In this document: positions 1 through 6,251 of the stretch, piece by piece
How the letters are laid out: each line of letters starts with the position of its first letter
Position numbering within the stretch: the stretch's first letter is position 1
Assembly: GCA_031177735.1 (NCBI GenBank)
Contig: JAPSKJ010000095.1
Coordinates: forward strand, 1-7,669
DNA: 7,669 bases
Origin: Nocardioides sp.
GTDB taxonomy: Bacteria; Actinomycetota; Actinomycetes; Propionibacteriales; Nocardioidaceae
Direction: 5' to 3'
The notes under the pieces: generated by a model
What the model saw: only the letters and a program-made list of their open reading frames with translations
Database searches by the model: none
Told to the model about the DNA's origin: nothing
Position numbers and translations under genes: made by a program

Positions 1-507
1 GTCGGCCGGTCGGTCGCCGTGACGTCGGCGGCCATCATCCTCACGATCCCGTCGCTGGCACTCCTGGCGATCCTCAGCCCGGTCTTCGGACTCGGGTGGG
101 GGCCGACCATCGTCGCCTTGGTGCTCTACTCCCTGCTGCCGATCATCCGCAACACGGTCGTCGGGCTGCGCGAGGTGCCCGCTCACGTCCTGGAGTCGGC
201 GCGCGGCATGGGGATGACCGACACCCGGGTGCTGCTGGCCGTCCAGCTGCCGATGGCGTGGCCGATCATCCTGACCGGCATCCGCGTGGCCACCCAGCTG
301 GCCATCGGCATCGCCGCCATCGGCGCGTACGTCGCCGGGCCGGGCCTCGGCCAGTACATCTTCAAGGGCCTGTCCTCCCTCGGCTCCGTCAACGCGCTCA
401 ACTACGCGCTCAGCGGCACCGTCGGCGTCGTCGTGCTGGCCCTCGCCGCTGACGCGGTCTTCGTCCTCATCACCCGTTACACCACCCCGAGGGGTCTCCG
501 TGCCTGA
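1..507 (+). CDS. OpuC/ProW-type ABC transporter permease, 5' end missing
   Basis: This is an inner-membrane permease of a betaine/choline-class ABC importer. The frame is open from base 1 to the TGA at 505-507, giving 168 visible residues. A GTG at 19 could start an ORF, but the residues before it continue in frame and family members usually run past 200 residues, so I treat the gene as cut by the window. Hydrophobic segments alternate with short loops. The cytoplasmic EAA loop that contacts the ATPase lies at about 193-280 and carries the ESARGMGMT motif, followed by a QLPMAWPIILTGIR stretch. The same loop recurs in the second permease at 1531-2301, so the two are paralogues that probably form a heterodimeric pore. 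The stop overlaps the ATPase start by 8 bases. Family assignment is firm; the transported solute is not known. Confidence 0.9.
   Translation, partial: VGRSVAVTSAAIILTIPSLALLAILSPVFGLGWGPTIVALVLYSLLPIIRNTVVGLREVPAHVLESARGMGMTDTRVLLAVQLPMAWPIILTGIRVATQLAIGIAAIGAYVAGPGLGQYIFKGLSSLGSVNALNYALSGTVGVVVLALAADAVFVLITRYTTPRGLRA
489..494 (+). promoter_or_regulatory. Ribosome binding site for the ATPase gene
   Basis: GAGGGG sits five bases upstream of the GTG at 500, inside the last codons of the first permease. It supports the GTG as the true start of the ATPase gene and suggests translational coupling with the permease. Confidence 0.6.
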
Positions 508-1534
508 GCAGACCAACACCGTGTTCCCGTCCTCCGCAACGACCGCGGGCGGCGTCAGCATCGACTTCGAGGAGGTCACCAAGACCTACCCCGGTCAGCA
601 GGCGTGCGCCGTCGAGCGCTTCTCGATGCGCGTCGAGCCCGGTGAGCTCGTGATGTTCGTCGGGCCGAGCGGATGCGGCAAGACGACCACGATGAAGATG
701 GTCAACCGGCTGATCGAGCCGACGTCCGGACACATCCGCATCGACGGCCAGGACGTGATGAAGCTGCCGCCGCACGAGCTGCGCCGCCACGTCGGCTACG
801 TGATCCAGCAGATCGGCCTCTTCCCCCACATGACGATCGCTGACAACGTCGCGACCGTGCCACGCCTGCTCGGGTGGTCCAAGCAGCGCATCGCCGCCCG
901 GGTCGAGGAGCTCCTCCACACGGTCCAGCTCGACCCCAGTGTGTTCGCCAACCGCTACCCCCGCCAGCTCTCCGGCGGGCAGCAGCAGCGGGCCGGAGTC
1001 GCCCGGGCGCTCGCCGCCGACCCGCCGGTCATGCTGATGGACGAGCCGTTCGGCGCGACCGACCCGATCACCCGGGAGAAGCTGCAGACCGAGTTCCTGC
1101 GCCTGCAGGCCGACATCGGCAAGACGATCATCTTCGTCACCCACGACTTCGACGAGGCGGTCCGCCTCGGCGACCGGATCGCGGTGCTGAGCGAGCGCAG
1201 CCAGATCGAGCAGTTCGACACGCCCGCCGCGATCCTGGCCGCGCCGGCGAACGAGTACGTCGCCTCCTTCATCGGCTCCGGTGCGGCGCTGAAACGCCTC
1301 GCGCTGCTGCCGGTGGGCGCGGCCCGCCTCTCGCCCGGCACCGACACGGTGGGCACCCGACCCCGGATCGAGACGACGAGCAGCCTGCGCGACGCCCTCG
1401 ACCTGCTCGTCATCACCGGCGCCGACGCCGTCGACGTGGTCGACGGTGCCGGGGAGCGACTCGGCCACCTGACCCACGCCGACATCTCCGCGTCGCTGGG
1501 CGACGCCGGGATGGTGACGGGGGCGCCGCGATGA
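500..1534 (+). CDS. OpuCA/ProV-type ABC transporter ATP-binding protein with a single CBS-like tail
   Basis: This 344-residue protein is the cytoplasmic ATPase that powers the importer. All nucleotide-binding elements are visible: Walker A GPSGCGKT at residues 55-62, a Q-loop region with VIQQIGLFPH, signature LSGGQQQR at 157-164, Walker B ending in D181-E182, and the switch histidine H215 in VTHD. The GLFPHMT and MDEPFGATDP stretches are typical of the betaine/choline (OpuA/OpuC/ProV) subfamily. After the ATPase domain, residues of about 285-340 resemble one CBS unit (TTSSLRDALDLL, then a beta-rich part and LTHADI). OpuCA-type proteins usually carry two CBS units, which sense ionic strength or nucleotides, so this tail looks reduced. 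The GTG start is chosen from the GAGGGG site five bases upstream. The end overlaps the next start as ATGA at 1531-1534. Confidence 0.94.
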   Translation: MPEQTNTVFPSSATTAGGVSIDFEEVTKTYPGQQACAVERFSMRVEPGELVMFVGPSGCGKTTTMKMVNRLIEPTSGHIRIDGQDVMKLPPHELRRHVGYVIQQIGLFPHMTIADNVATVPRLLGWSKQRIAARVEELLHTVQLDPSVFANRYPRQLSGGQQQRAGVARALAADPPVMLMDEPFGATDPITREKLQTEFLRLQADIGKTIIFVTHDFDEAVRLGDRIAVLSERSQIEQFDTPAAILAAPANEYVASFIGSGAALKRLALLPVGAARLSPGTDTVGTRPRIETTSSLRDALDLLVITGADAVDVVDGAGERLGHLTHADISASLGDAGMVTGAPR

Positions 1535-2301
1535 CGACGATCGCCGCTCCGGCGGTGCCAGCCCGCGCCGCCCGCTCCCGTGGGGCGCTCGCCCGGCTCC
1601 TCGCCGCACCCGCGGTCGTGCTCGTCCTCGGTTGCGTCACGGCCGGATGGCTGGCGACGATCGAGCTGGACTCCATCGAACGTCGCACCCTCAACGCCGA
1701 CTACATCGTCGACCGGGTCCGCGAGCACCTGGTGCTCTCTCTGGCCGCCGCTGCCCTGGTCGCACTGCTGGCGATCCCGGCCGGGATCGCGATTCACCGG
1801 ACCCGCTCGCGGGTCCTGCGTGCCGTGGTGCTGGCGCTCGCCAACGTCGGCCAGGCGACCCCCGCGGTGGGTGTCGTGATCCTGCTCGCCATCGCCTGGC
1901 AGACCGGGTTCACCACGGCGCTCGTCGCCCTGGTCGTCTACTCGTTCCTGCCGGTGCTCCGCAACACGCTGACCGGCCTGGCCGAGGTGGACCCCGCGAC
2001 GCGTGAGGCTGCGCTCGGCATGGGCATGACGCCCAGCCAGGTGCTCCGCAAGGTCGAGCTCCCCCTGGCGTCGCCGGTCATCCTCGCCGGCCTGCGCACC
2101 TCCCTGGTGTTCGCCGTCGGCGTGGCGACGATCGCCACCTTCATCAACGCCGGCGGCCTCGGCGACATGATCGTCAACGGGTTGAAGCTGCAGCGCTTCC
2201 CCGTCCTGCTCGTCGGCGCCGCACTCGTCGCCGGCATCGCCATCCTCATCGACTGGCTCGCCGGTCTGGTCGAGGAGCTGGCCCGCCCGCGTGGCCTCTG
2301 A
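1531..2301 (+). CDS. OpuC/ProW-type ABC transporter permease (second subunit)
   Basis: This is the second inner-membrane permease of the importer, 256 residues long. A basic N-terminus is followed by a first membrane helix at about residues 23-42, a short extracytoplasmic stretch, helices at about 66-87 and 99-121, and further helices to the C-terminus. The EAA loop runs from E158 (EAALGMGMT) through VELPLASPVILAGLR to about residue 188 and matches the equivalent loop of the first permease. Conserved family pieces YSFLPVLRNT and NAGGLGDMI are present. The ATG at 1531 overlaps the ATPase stop as ATGA, with a G-rich stretch just upstream acting as a probable ribosome binding site. A long reading of this frame that begins at 874 is an artefact of the open frame inside the ATPase gene. 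Membership in the betaine-class importer is firm; the solute is inferred only from family. Confidence 0.93.
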   Translation: MTTIAAPAVPARAARSRGALARLLAAPAVVLVLGCVTAGWLATIELDSIERRTLNADYIVDRVREHLVLSLAAAALVALLAIPAGIAIHRTRSRVLRAVVLALANVGQATPAVGVVILLAIAWQTGFTTALVALVVYSFLPVLRNTLTGLAEVDPATREAALGMGMTPSQVLRKVELPLASPVILAGLRTSLVFAVGVATIATFINAGGLGDMIVNGLKLQRFPVLLVGAALVAGIAILIDWLAGLVEELARPRGL

Positions 2302-2341
2302 ACTCGGCAGCGTGCCCGCGCACCGCCCATCCCCCACCCCG

Positions 2342-2347
2342 AAGGAA
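2342..2347 (+). promoter_or_regulatory. Ribosome binding site for the binding-protein gene
   Basis: AAGGAA six bases before the ATG at 2354 picks that codon over an in-frame GTG at 2291. Starting at 2354 puts a classic lysine-rich lipoprotein signal at the very N-terminus, whereas the earlier start would bury it behind 21 extra residues overlapping the permease. Confidence 0.65.
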
Positions 2348-2353
2348 AGAACG

Positions 2354-3280
2354 ATGAAGAAGCTCGTCCCACTCGCGCTCAGCATCGGAGCACTCGCCCT
2401 GACCTCGGCCTGCGGCGGCTCGTCCGCCGGCAGCGAGGGCGGGGAGCTCGACGGCCTGACCGGCACGATCGGCTCCAAGGACTTCTCCGAGCAGTACATC
2501 CTGGCCCACATCACCGGTGAGCTGCTCAATGCTCACGGCGCCGATGTCGAGGTCAACACCCAGCTGGTCGGGTCGGCGAACGTCCGCCAGGCGCTGGAGA
2601 ACGGTGACTTCATCGGCTACTGGGAGTACACCGGCACCTCCTGGATCACCTACAACCAGCAGACCGAGCCGATCACCGACCCCCAGCAGCAGTTCGACGC
2701 GGTCAAGGAGCTCGACGCTCAGAGCGGCATCGCCTGGCTCGACCCGGCGCCGCTCAACAACACCTACGCGTTCGCGATCCGTCAGGACAAGGCCGAGGAG
2801 CTCGGCGTCGAGAAGCTGAGCGACATCGCCGCCCTCGACCCGGCGGAGCAGACCTTCTGCATCGAGAGCGAGTTCAGCACCCGCGACGACGGCTGGCCGG
2901 GCCTGACCGCCGCCTACGGGCTCGACGTCCCCGAGGACAACGTGGTCATGCTCGACACCGGCGTGATCTACACCGCGACCCAGGAGGGCACCGACTGCAA
3001 CTTCGGCGAGGTCTTCGCCACCGACGGCCGCATCCCCGCGATGGACCTGGTCGTGCTCGAGGACGACAAGAGGTTCTTCCCCGTCTACCAGGGTGCCCTC
3101 ACGCTCGACGCCGCGGTGCTCGAGGAGCACCCCGAGATCGCCGAGGTGATGGCCGAGGTCACCCCGCTGCTGACCACGGAGAAGATGCAGGAGCTCAACG
3201 CGAAGGCCGACGTGGACGGTGAGGACCCCGAGGACATCGCCATCGACTGGCTGATCGAGGAAGGCCTCATCGATGGCTGA
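2354..3280 (+). CDS. Glycine betaine/choline-class substrate-binding lipoprotein (OpuAC/ProX family)
   Basis: This 308-residue protein captures the solute outside the membrane and delivers it to the two permeases. The N-terminus MKKLVPLALSIGALAL ends in a lipobox-like LTSAC, so C20 is the likely lipidated residue; a low-complexity Gly/Ser/Glu linker follows. The OpuAC fold is recognisable from GTIGSKDFSEQYIL, the YWEYTGT segment at 89-95, NTYAFAIR at 136-143 and ATDGRIP at 222-228. These elements typify the OpuCC/OsmX/ProX branch, whose pocket uses aromatic side chains to cage quaternary ammonium groups. C169 and C215 are the only other cysteines seen and could form a disulfide. Some members of this branch bind other molecules, for example ergothioneine in EgtU-type systems, so betaine is not proven. 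The gene sits 52 bases after the permease and its last 8 bases overlap the Fae-like gene. Confidence 0.93.
   Translation: MKKLVPLALSIGALALTSACGGSSAGSEGGELDGLTGTIGSKDFSEQYILAHITGELLNAHGADVEVNTQLVGSANVRQALENGDFIGYWEYTGTSWITYNQQTEPITDPQQQFDAVKELDAQSGIAWLDPAPLNNTYAFAIRQDKAEELGVEKLSDIAALDPAEQTFCIESEFSTRDDGWPGLTAAYGLDVPEDNVVMLDTGVIYTATQEGTDCNFGEVFATDGRIPAMDLVVLEDDKRFFPVYQGALTLDAAVLEEHPEIAEVMAEVTPLLTTEKMQELNAKADVDGEDPEDIAIDWLIEEGLIDG
3257..3264 (+). promoter_or_regulatory. Ribosome binding site for the Fae-like gene, inside the binding-protein gene
   Basis: GAGGAAGG lies eight bases before the ATG at 3273 and is one of the strongest Shine-Dalgarno matches in the window. It fixes the start of the Fae-like gene and lies within the codons for the last residues of the binding protein, so the two genes are probably translated in a coupled way. 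Confidence 0.7.
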
Positions 3281-3788
3281 GCCGCTCGTCGTCCAGATCG
3301 GGGAGTCGTTCATCGGCTCGGGTCCCAACGCCGCCCACATCAACACGGTGCTGGGCGACCGGGTCGGCCCGGTGGGCACCGCCTGGACCACCGCGCTCGC
3401 GACACCCAGCGCGGGCCACGTGCCCTTCATGGCCGTCCTCAAGCCCGGTGTCCCGGTGAAGCCGGCGACGCTGTTCGTCACCAAGGCCGCCCCCGCCGGC
3501 GACGAGCACGGGCTGATGATCTGGGGCCCGGCCCAGGCCGGGGTCGCCGGTGGCGTCGCCGACGCGGTCGCCGACGGGATCATCGAGCCGCGACTGCTCG
3601 ACGAGGGCGTCCTCGTCGTGGCGGTCTGGGTCAACCCCGCGGCCGACGACCGCGACGAGGTCTACCGCAACAACCGCGAGGCGACGCGCACCGCCCTCCT
3701 CAACGGCGCCAAGGGGCTGCCCAGCGCCGAGGAGGTTCTCGCCGCCCGCGGCGAGCTCCACAACCCGTTCTACACCCCATCCAGCTGA
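3273..3788 (+). CDS. fae: Formaldehyde-activating enzyme (Fae) family protein
   Basis: This 171-residue protein matches the Fae family along its whole length. Characterised Fae catalyses condensation of formaldehyde with tetrahydromethanopterin to methylene-H4MPT in the cytoplasm. Visible family landmarks are IGESFIGSG at 9-17, AAHIN with H22 at the position of the histidine proposed as acid-base catalyst, VPVKPATL at 60-67, WGPAQAGV at 84-91 followed by VADAVADGII, and a C-terminal HNPF resembling the HPF of the Methylobacterium enzyme. Differences from that enzyme, recalled from memory, include Ala at 89 where it has His (GPAQHG) and Asn at 24 where it has Asp (AHID). The start is set by GAGGAAGG upstream, and the gene overlaps the binding-protein stop by 8 bases. 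Family membership is strong. Whether it uses H4MPT, another cofactor, or has a non-C1 role is unknown, and actinobacteria are not expected to make H4MPT. Confidence 0.9.
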   Translation: MAEPLVVQIGESFIGSGPNAAHINTVLGDRVGPVGTAWTTALATPSAGHVPFMAVLKPGVPVKPATLFVTKAAPAGDEHGLMIWGPAQAGVAGGVADAVADGIIEPRLLDEGVLVVAVWVNPAADDRDEVYRNNREATRTALLNGAKGLPSAEEVLAARGELHNPFYTPSS

Positions 3789-3796
3789 TCCACATC

Positions 3797-3810
3797 CGGG
3801 CTCACGCCCG
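3797..3810 (+). other. Small GC-rich hairpin in the gap after the Fae-like gene
   Basis: CGGGC, a four-base TCAC loop and GCCCG form a perfect five-pair stem 8 bases after the Fae-like stop. There is no following T run, so it is not a canonical intrinsic terminator. It could protect the upstream transcript end, cause partial termination, or be chance in GC-rich DNA. The rest of the 46-base gap holds only a weak GAGGA ribosome binding site at 3819-3823 for the next gene, and no recognisable promoter. Confidence 0.3.
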
Positions 3811-3834
3811 CTCCAGACGAGGACACCGCACGCA

Positions 3835-4767
3835 ATGCAGTTCGAGACTCCCCCACGCATCGGCTTCATCGGCCTGGGCAGCATGGGGTCCGGCATGGCC
3901 AGGAACCTGCTCAAGGCCGGGTTCCCGCTCGTCGTCCACGACACCCGCACCGAGGTGCTCGACGAGTACGCCGCGCTGGGCGCCGACACCGCCGACTCAC
4001 CGGCAGCCGTCGCCGCGGCCACCGACGCCGTCATCACGATGCTGCCGACTCCCGCGATCGTGAAGGAGGTCGTCGACGGGCCCCTCGGCATCCTCGCGGG
4101 CCTGCCCGACGGCGGCACCTGGATCGACATGTCCACCTCGGTTCCCGAGATCGCCGACGACGTACGCCGCCGGCACGCCGACCGCGGCATCGTCGTGATC
4201 GACGCACCGGTGAGCGGGATGGCGGTGGGTGCCGCGACCGGCCGCCTGCAGATCTTCATCGGCGGCGAGTCCGAGCAGGTCGAGCGGTGGCGCCCCGTCT
4301 TCGAGGCGATGGGTGACCCGGAGCGGATCCTCCACGTCGGACCGCACGGCGCCGGCTACGCGACCAAGCTGATGATCAACCAGCTGTGGTTCTCCCATCT
4401 CGTCGCCACCGCCGAGGTGCTCGCCGTCGGAGTGCGCGCCGGGGTGGACCTCGGCGTGCTCCGCAACGCGCTGATCGCCAGCCCCGCCAACAGCAACTTC
4501 CTCGAGCACGACGTCTTGTCGATCCTCGACCACGGCGACTACGACGAGGGCTTCGCCATCGCGTTGGCCTGCAAGGACCTCGGTCTGTCGGTCGACCTGG
4601 CCGCAGCGGTCGGGGTCCCCGTGGAGCTGTCCGCGCTGGTCGAGCAGGTCTACCGGCGCGCCCGGGCGGCGTACGGCGACCGGGCGGGCGAGATGACGCC
4701 GTTCCAGCTCTACGAGGACCTGATCGGTCAGCCGCTGCGGCTGCGGAGCGAGGTCGTCGCCAGATGA
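3835..4767 (+). CDS. NAD(P)-dependent beta-hydroxyacid dehydrogenase (3-hydroxyisobutyrate dehydrogenase family)
   Basis: This 310-residue cytoplasmic enzyme belongs to the family that oxidises beta-hydroxyacids or reduces the matching semialdehydes (3-hydroxyisobutyrate, tartronate semialdehyde, sulfolactaldehyde and similar). The N-terminal Rossmann domain has GFIGLGSMGSGMA at residues 10-22, with the glycine triad G13, G15, G18. An Asp at 36 after the second strand is compatible with NAD rather than NADP. The substrate motif reads DAPVSGM at 123-129; most members have SGG, so Met at 129 is a departure. The catalytic lysine K178 and N182 sit in GYATKLMINQL, and the all-alpha C-terminal domain continues to the end at typical length. 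The ATG at 3835 places the Rossmann motif next to the N-terminus; its GAGGA site is eleven bases away, rather far. The stop overlaps the next start as ATGA. The actual substrate cannot be read from the sequence. Confidence 0.92.
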   Translation: MQFETPPRIGFIGLGSMGSGMARNLLKAGFPLVVHDTRTEVLDEYAALGADTADSPAAVAAATDAVITMLPTPAIVKEVVDGPLGILAGLPDGGTWIDMSTSVPEIADDVRRRHADRGIVVIDAPVSGMAVGAATGRLQIFIGGESEQVERWRPVFEAMGDPERILHVGPHGAGYATKLMINQLWFSHLVATAEVLAVGVRAGVDLGVLRNALIASPANSNFLEHDVLSILDHGDYDEGFAIALACKDLGLSVDLAAAVGVPVELSALVEQVYRRARAAYGDRAGEMTPFQLYEDLIGQPLRLRSEVVAR

Positions 4768-6251
4768 GCGATCCCACCGACGAGAAGCTGCTCGCCTCGG
4801 TGCCGACCGGCCTGTTCGTCGACGGGCGCTGGGTCGAGGCGACGGGCGGCAGGCGCCTGGACGTGGTGGACCCCGCACGTGGCGCGGTGCTCACGACCGT
4901 CGCCGACGCCTCCCCCGCCGACGGGTTGGCCGCGCTCGACGCGGCGCACCGGGCTCAGGAGTCCTGGGGCCGCACTGCGCCACGTGAGCGCGCCGAGATC
5001 CTGCGCCGGGCTTTCGAGATGGTCACTGCCCGGGCCGAGGACTTCGCCCGGCTCATCACCCTCGAGATGGGCAAGCCGTTGGCCGAGAGCCGCGCGGAGG
5101 TCGGCTACGGAGCCGAGTTCCTGCGCTGGTTCAGCGAGGAGGCCCCCCGCATCGGAGGTCGCTACGCCACCGCCCCCGACGGACGGAACCGCTTGATGGT
5201 CCGCAAGCGTCCGGTCGGCCCGTGCCTGCTGATCACCCCGTGGAACTTCCCGATCGCGATGGCCACCCGCAAGATCGCACCGGCGATCGCGGCGGGCTGC
5301 ACCATGGTGCTCAAGCCCGCCGACCTCACCCCGCTCACCGCCCTCCTGCTCACGCAGGTCATGGACGAGGCCGGCCTCCCGGCCGGCGTGCTCAACGTGG
5401 TGACCACCACCGACCCCGGCGGTGTCACCGGTCCGCTGATCGCCGACCCGCGACTGCGCAAGCTGTCGTTCACCGGGTCCACTCCTGTCGGGCGCCGACT
5501 GATGGCGCAGGCCTCCGAGCAGGTCCTGCGGGTCTCGATGGAGCTGGGTGGCAACGCCCCGCTGATCGTGTGCGAAGACGCCGACCTCGACGAGGCGGTC
5601 GAAGGCGCGATCACCGCGAAGATGCGCAACGGGGGCGAGGCCTGCGTGGCCGCCAACCGGATCCTGGTGCACCGCTCGGTCGAGGACGCGTTCGTCCAGC
5701 GCTTCCGCGAGCGGATGGGCGGCTTCGTCCTCGGCCCCGGTGACGAGCCGTCGACGACGCTCGGTCCGTTGATCGACGAGCGCTCCCGCTCGAAGGTCGA
5801 CGACCTGGTGCGCGGTGCCGTCCGGGAAGGTGCCGGCGTCGCCCTGGGCGGCGAGGTACCCGCCGGAAAGGGCTACTTCTACCCGCCCACCGTGGTGACC
5901 GGCGTGAGGCCGGACATGGCGATCGCACGTGAGGAGATCTTCGGGCCGGTCGCGCCGATCATGACGTTCGACGACGACGCCGAGGCGGTCCGGATCGCCA
6001 ACAGCACCGACTACGGCCTGGTGGCCTTCGTCTTCACCCGCGACATCGACCGGGCGCTGCGGTTCTCCGAGCGCCTCGAGGTCGGCATGCTCGGGATCAA
6101 CACGGGCGTGGTCTCCAATCCGGCCGCGCCGTTCGGTGGCGTCAAGCAGTCCGGTCTCGGTCGCGAGGGCGGTGCCGAGGGCATCGAGGAGTACCTCGAG
6201 ACGGTCTACGTCGGCATCCGCGACCCGTTCGCGGCGGAGGTGGACGCCTGA
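4764..6251 (+). CDS. NAD(P)-dependent aldehyde dehydrogenase, succinate-semialdehyde dehydrogenase type
   Basis: This 495-residue cytoplasmic enzyme oxidises an aldehyde to the carboxylic acid. The full ALDH core is present: TPWNFP with N161, VLKPADLTP with K184, FTGSTPVG around G238, the general base E260 in MELGGN, the catalytic C294 in GGEACVAANR, EEIFGP at 390-395, and a C-terminal GGVKQSGLGREGG. The GEAC-AANR loop and the tail IEEYLETVYVGI are closest to actinobacterial GabD-like succinate-semialdehyde dehydrogenases. Unlike E. coli GabD, which has a second cysteine two residues after the catalytic one (CVCANR, recalled from memory), this protein has Ala at 296. The ATG at 4764 overlaps the upstream stop (ATGA), with GAGG ten bases before it. 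The SSADH label is a subfamily resemblance; in this operon the true substrate may be a different semialdehyde or aminoaldehyde made by a neighbouring dehydrogenase. Confidence 0.93.
   Translation: MSDPTDEKLLASVPTGLFVDGRWVEATGGRRLDVVDPARGAVLTTVADASPADGLAALDAAHRAQESWGRTAPRERAEILRRAFEMVTARAEDFARLITLEMGKPLAESRAEVGYGAEFLRWFSEEAPRIGGRYATAPDGRNRLMVRKRPVGPCLLITPWNFPIAMATRKIAPAIAAGCTMVLKPADLTPLTALLLTQVMDEAGLPAGVLNVVTTTDPGGVTGPLIADPRLRKLSFTGSTPVGRRLMAQASEQVLRVSMELGGNAPLIVCEDADLDEAVEGAITAKMRNGGEACVAANRILVHRSVEDAFVQRFRERMGGFVLGPGDEPSTTLGPLIDERSRSKVDDLVRGAVREGAGVALGGEVPAGKGYFYPPTVVTGVRPDMAIAREEIFGPVAPIMTFDDDAEAVRIANSTDYGLVAFVFTRDIDRALRFSERLEVGMLGINTGVVSNPAAPFGGVKQSGLGREGGAEGIEEYLETVYVGIRDPFAAEVDA
6236..6240 (+). 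promoter_or_regulatory. Ribosome binding site for the short-chain dehydrogenase gene
   Basis: A perfect GGAGG lies ten bases before the ATG at 6251, inside the end of the aldehyde dehydrogenase gene. It supports the TGATG arrangement, in which the stop and start share one base, as a real reinitiation or coupling site. Confidence 0.6.

Noticed and set aside
470..1609. Open frame on the - strand, 379 codons
   Set aside because: It is entirely antisense to the ATPase gene; composition is Arg/Gly/Asp/His-rich, as expected for a shadow frame in high-GC DNA.
1618..1635. Lipobox-like VLVLGC in the second permease, residues 30-35
   Set aside because: It lies within the first membrane helix of a polytopic permease and is preceded by a long basic N-terminal stretch; lipid modification is not expected.
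1..2301. Possibility that the two permeases are a recent tandem duplication
   Set aside because: They share the EAA loop pattern and fold but differ at most other positions and in N-terminal length, as expected for the ancient paralogous pair found in many OpuC-type systems.
2312..2323. Possible GTGC-CCGC-GCAC hairpin in the 52-base gap before the binding protein
   Set aside because: Only four pairs with no T run; too weak to call a terminator or attenuator, and common by chance in such GC-rich sequence.
2291..2353. Upstream GTG start at 2291 for the binding protein
   Set aside because: It would overlap the permease gene, add 21 residues before the Lys-rich signal peptide and lacks a better ribosome binding site than AAGGAA before 2354.
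955..2529. Long open frame on the - strand, 524 codons
   Set aside because: It is antisense to the ATPase, second permease and binding-protein genes, is rich in Arg, Gly, Asp and Glu with no recognisable domain, and reflects GC-rich third positions of the + strand genes.
2246..3634. Long open frame on the - strand, 462 codons
   Set aside because: It lies opposite the confidently identified binding protein and Fae-like gene and reads as low-complexity Val/Leu/Gly/Asp sequence without any family motif.
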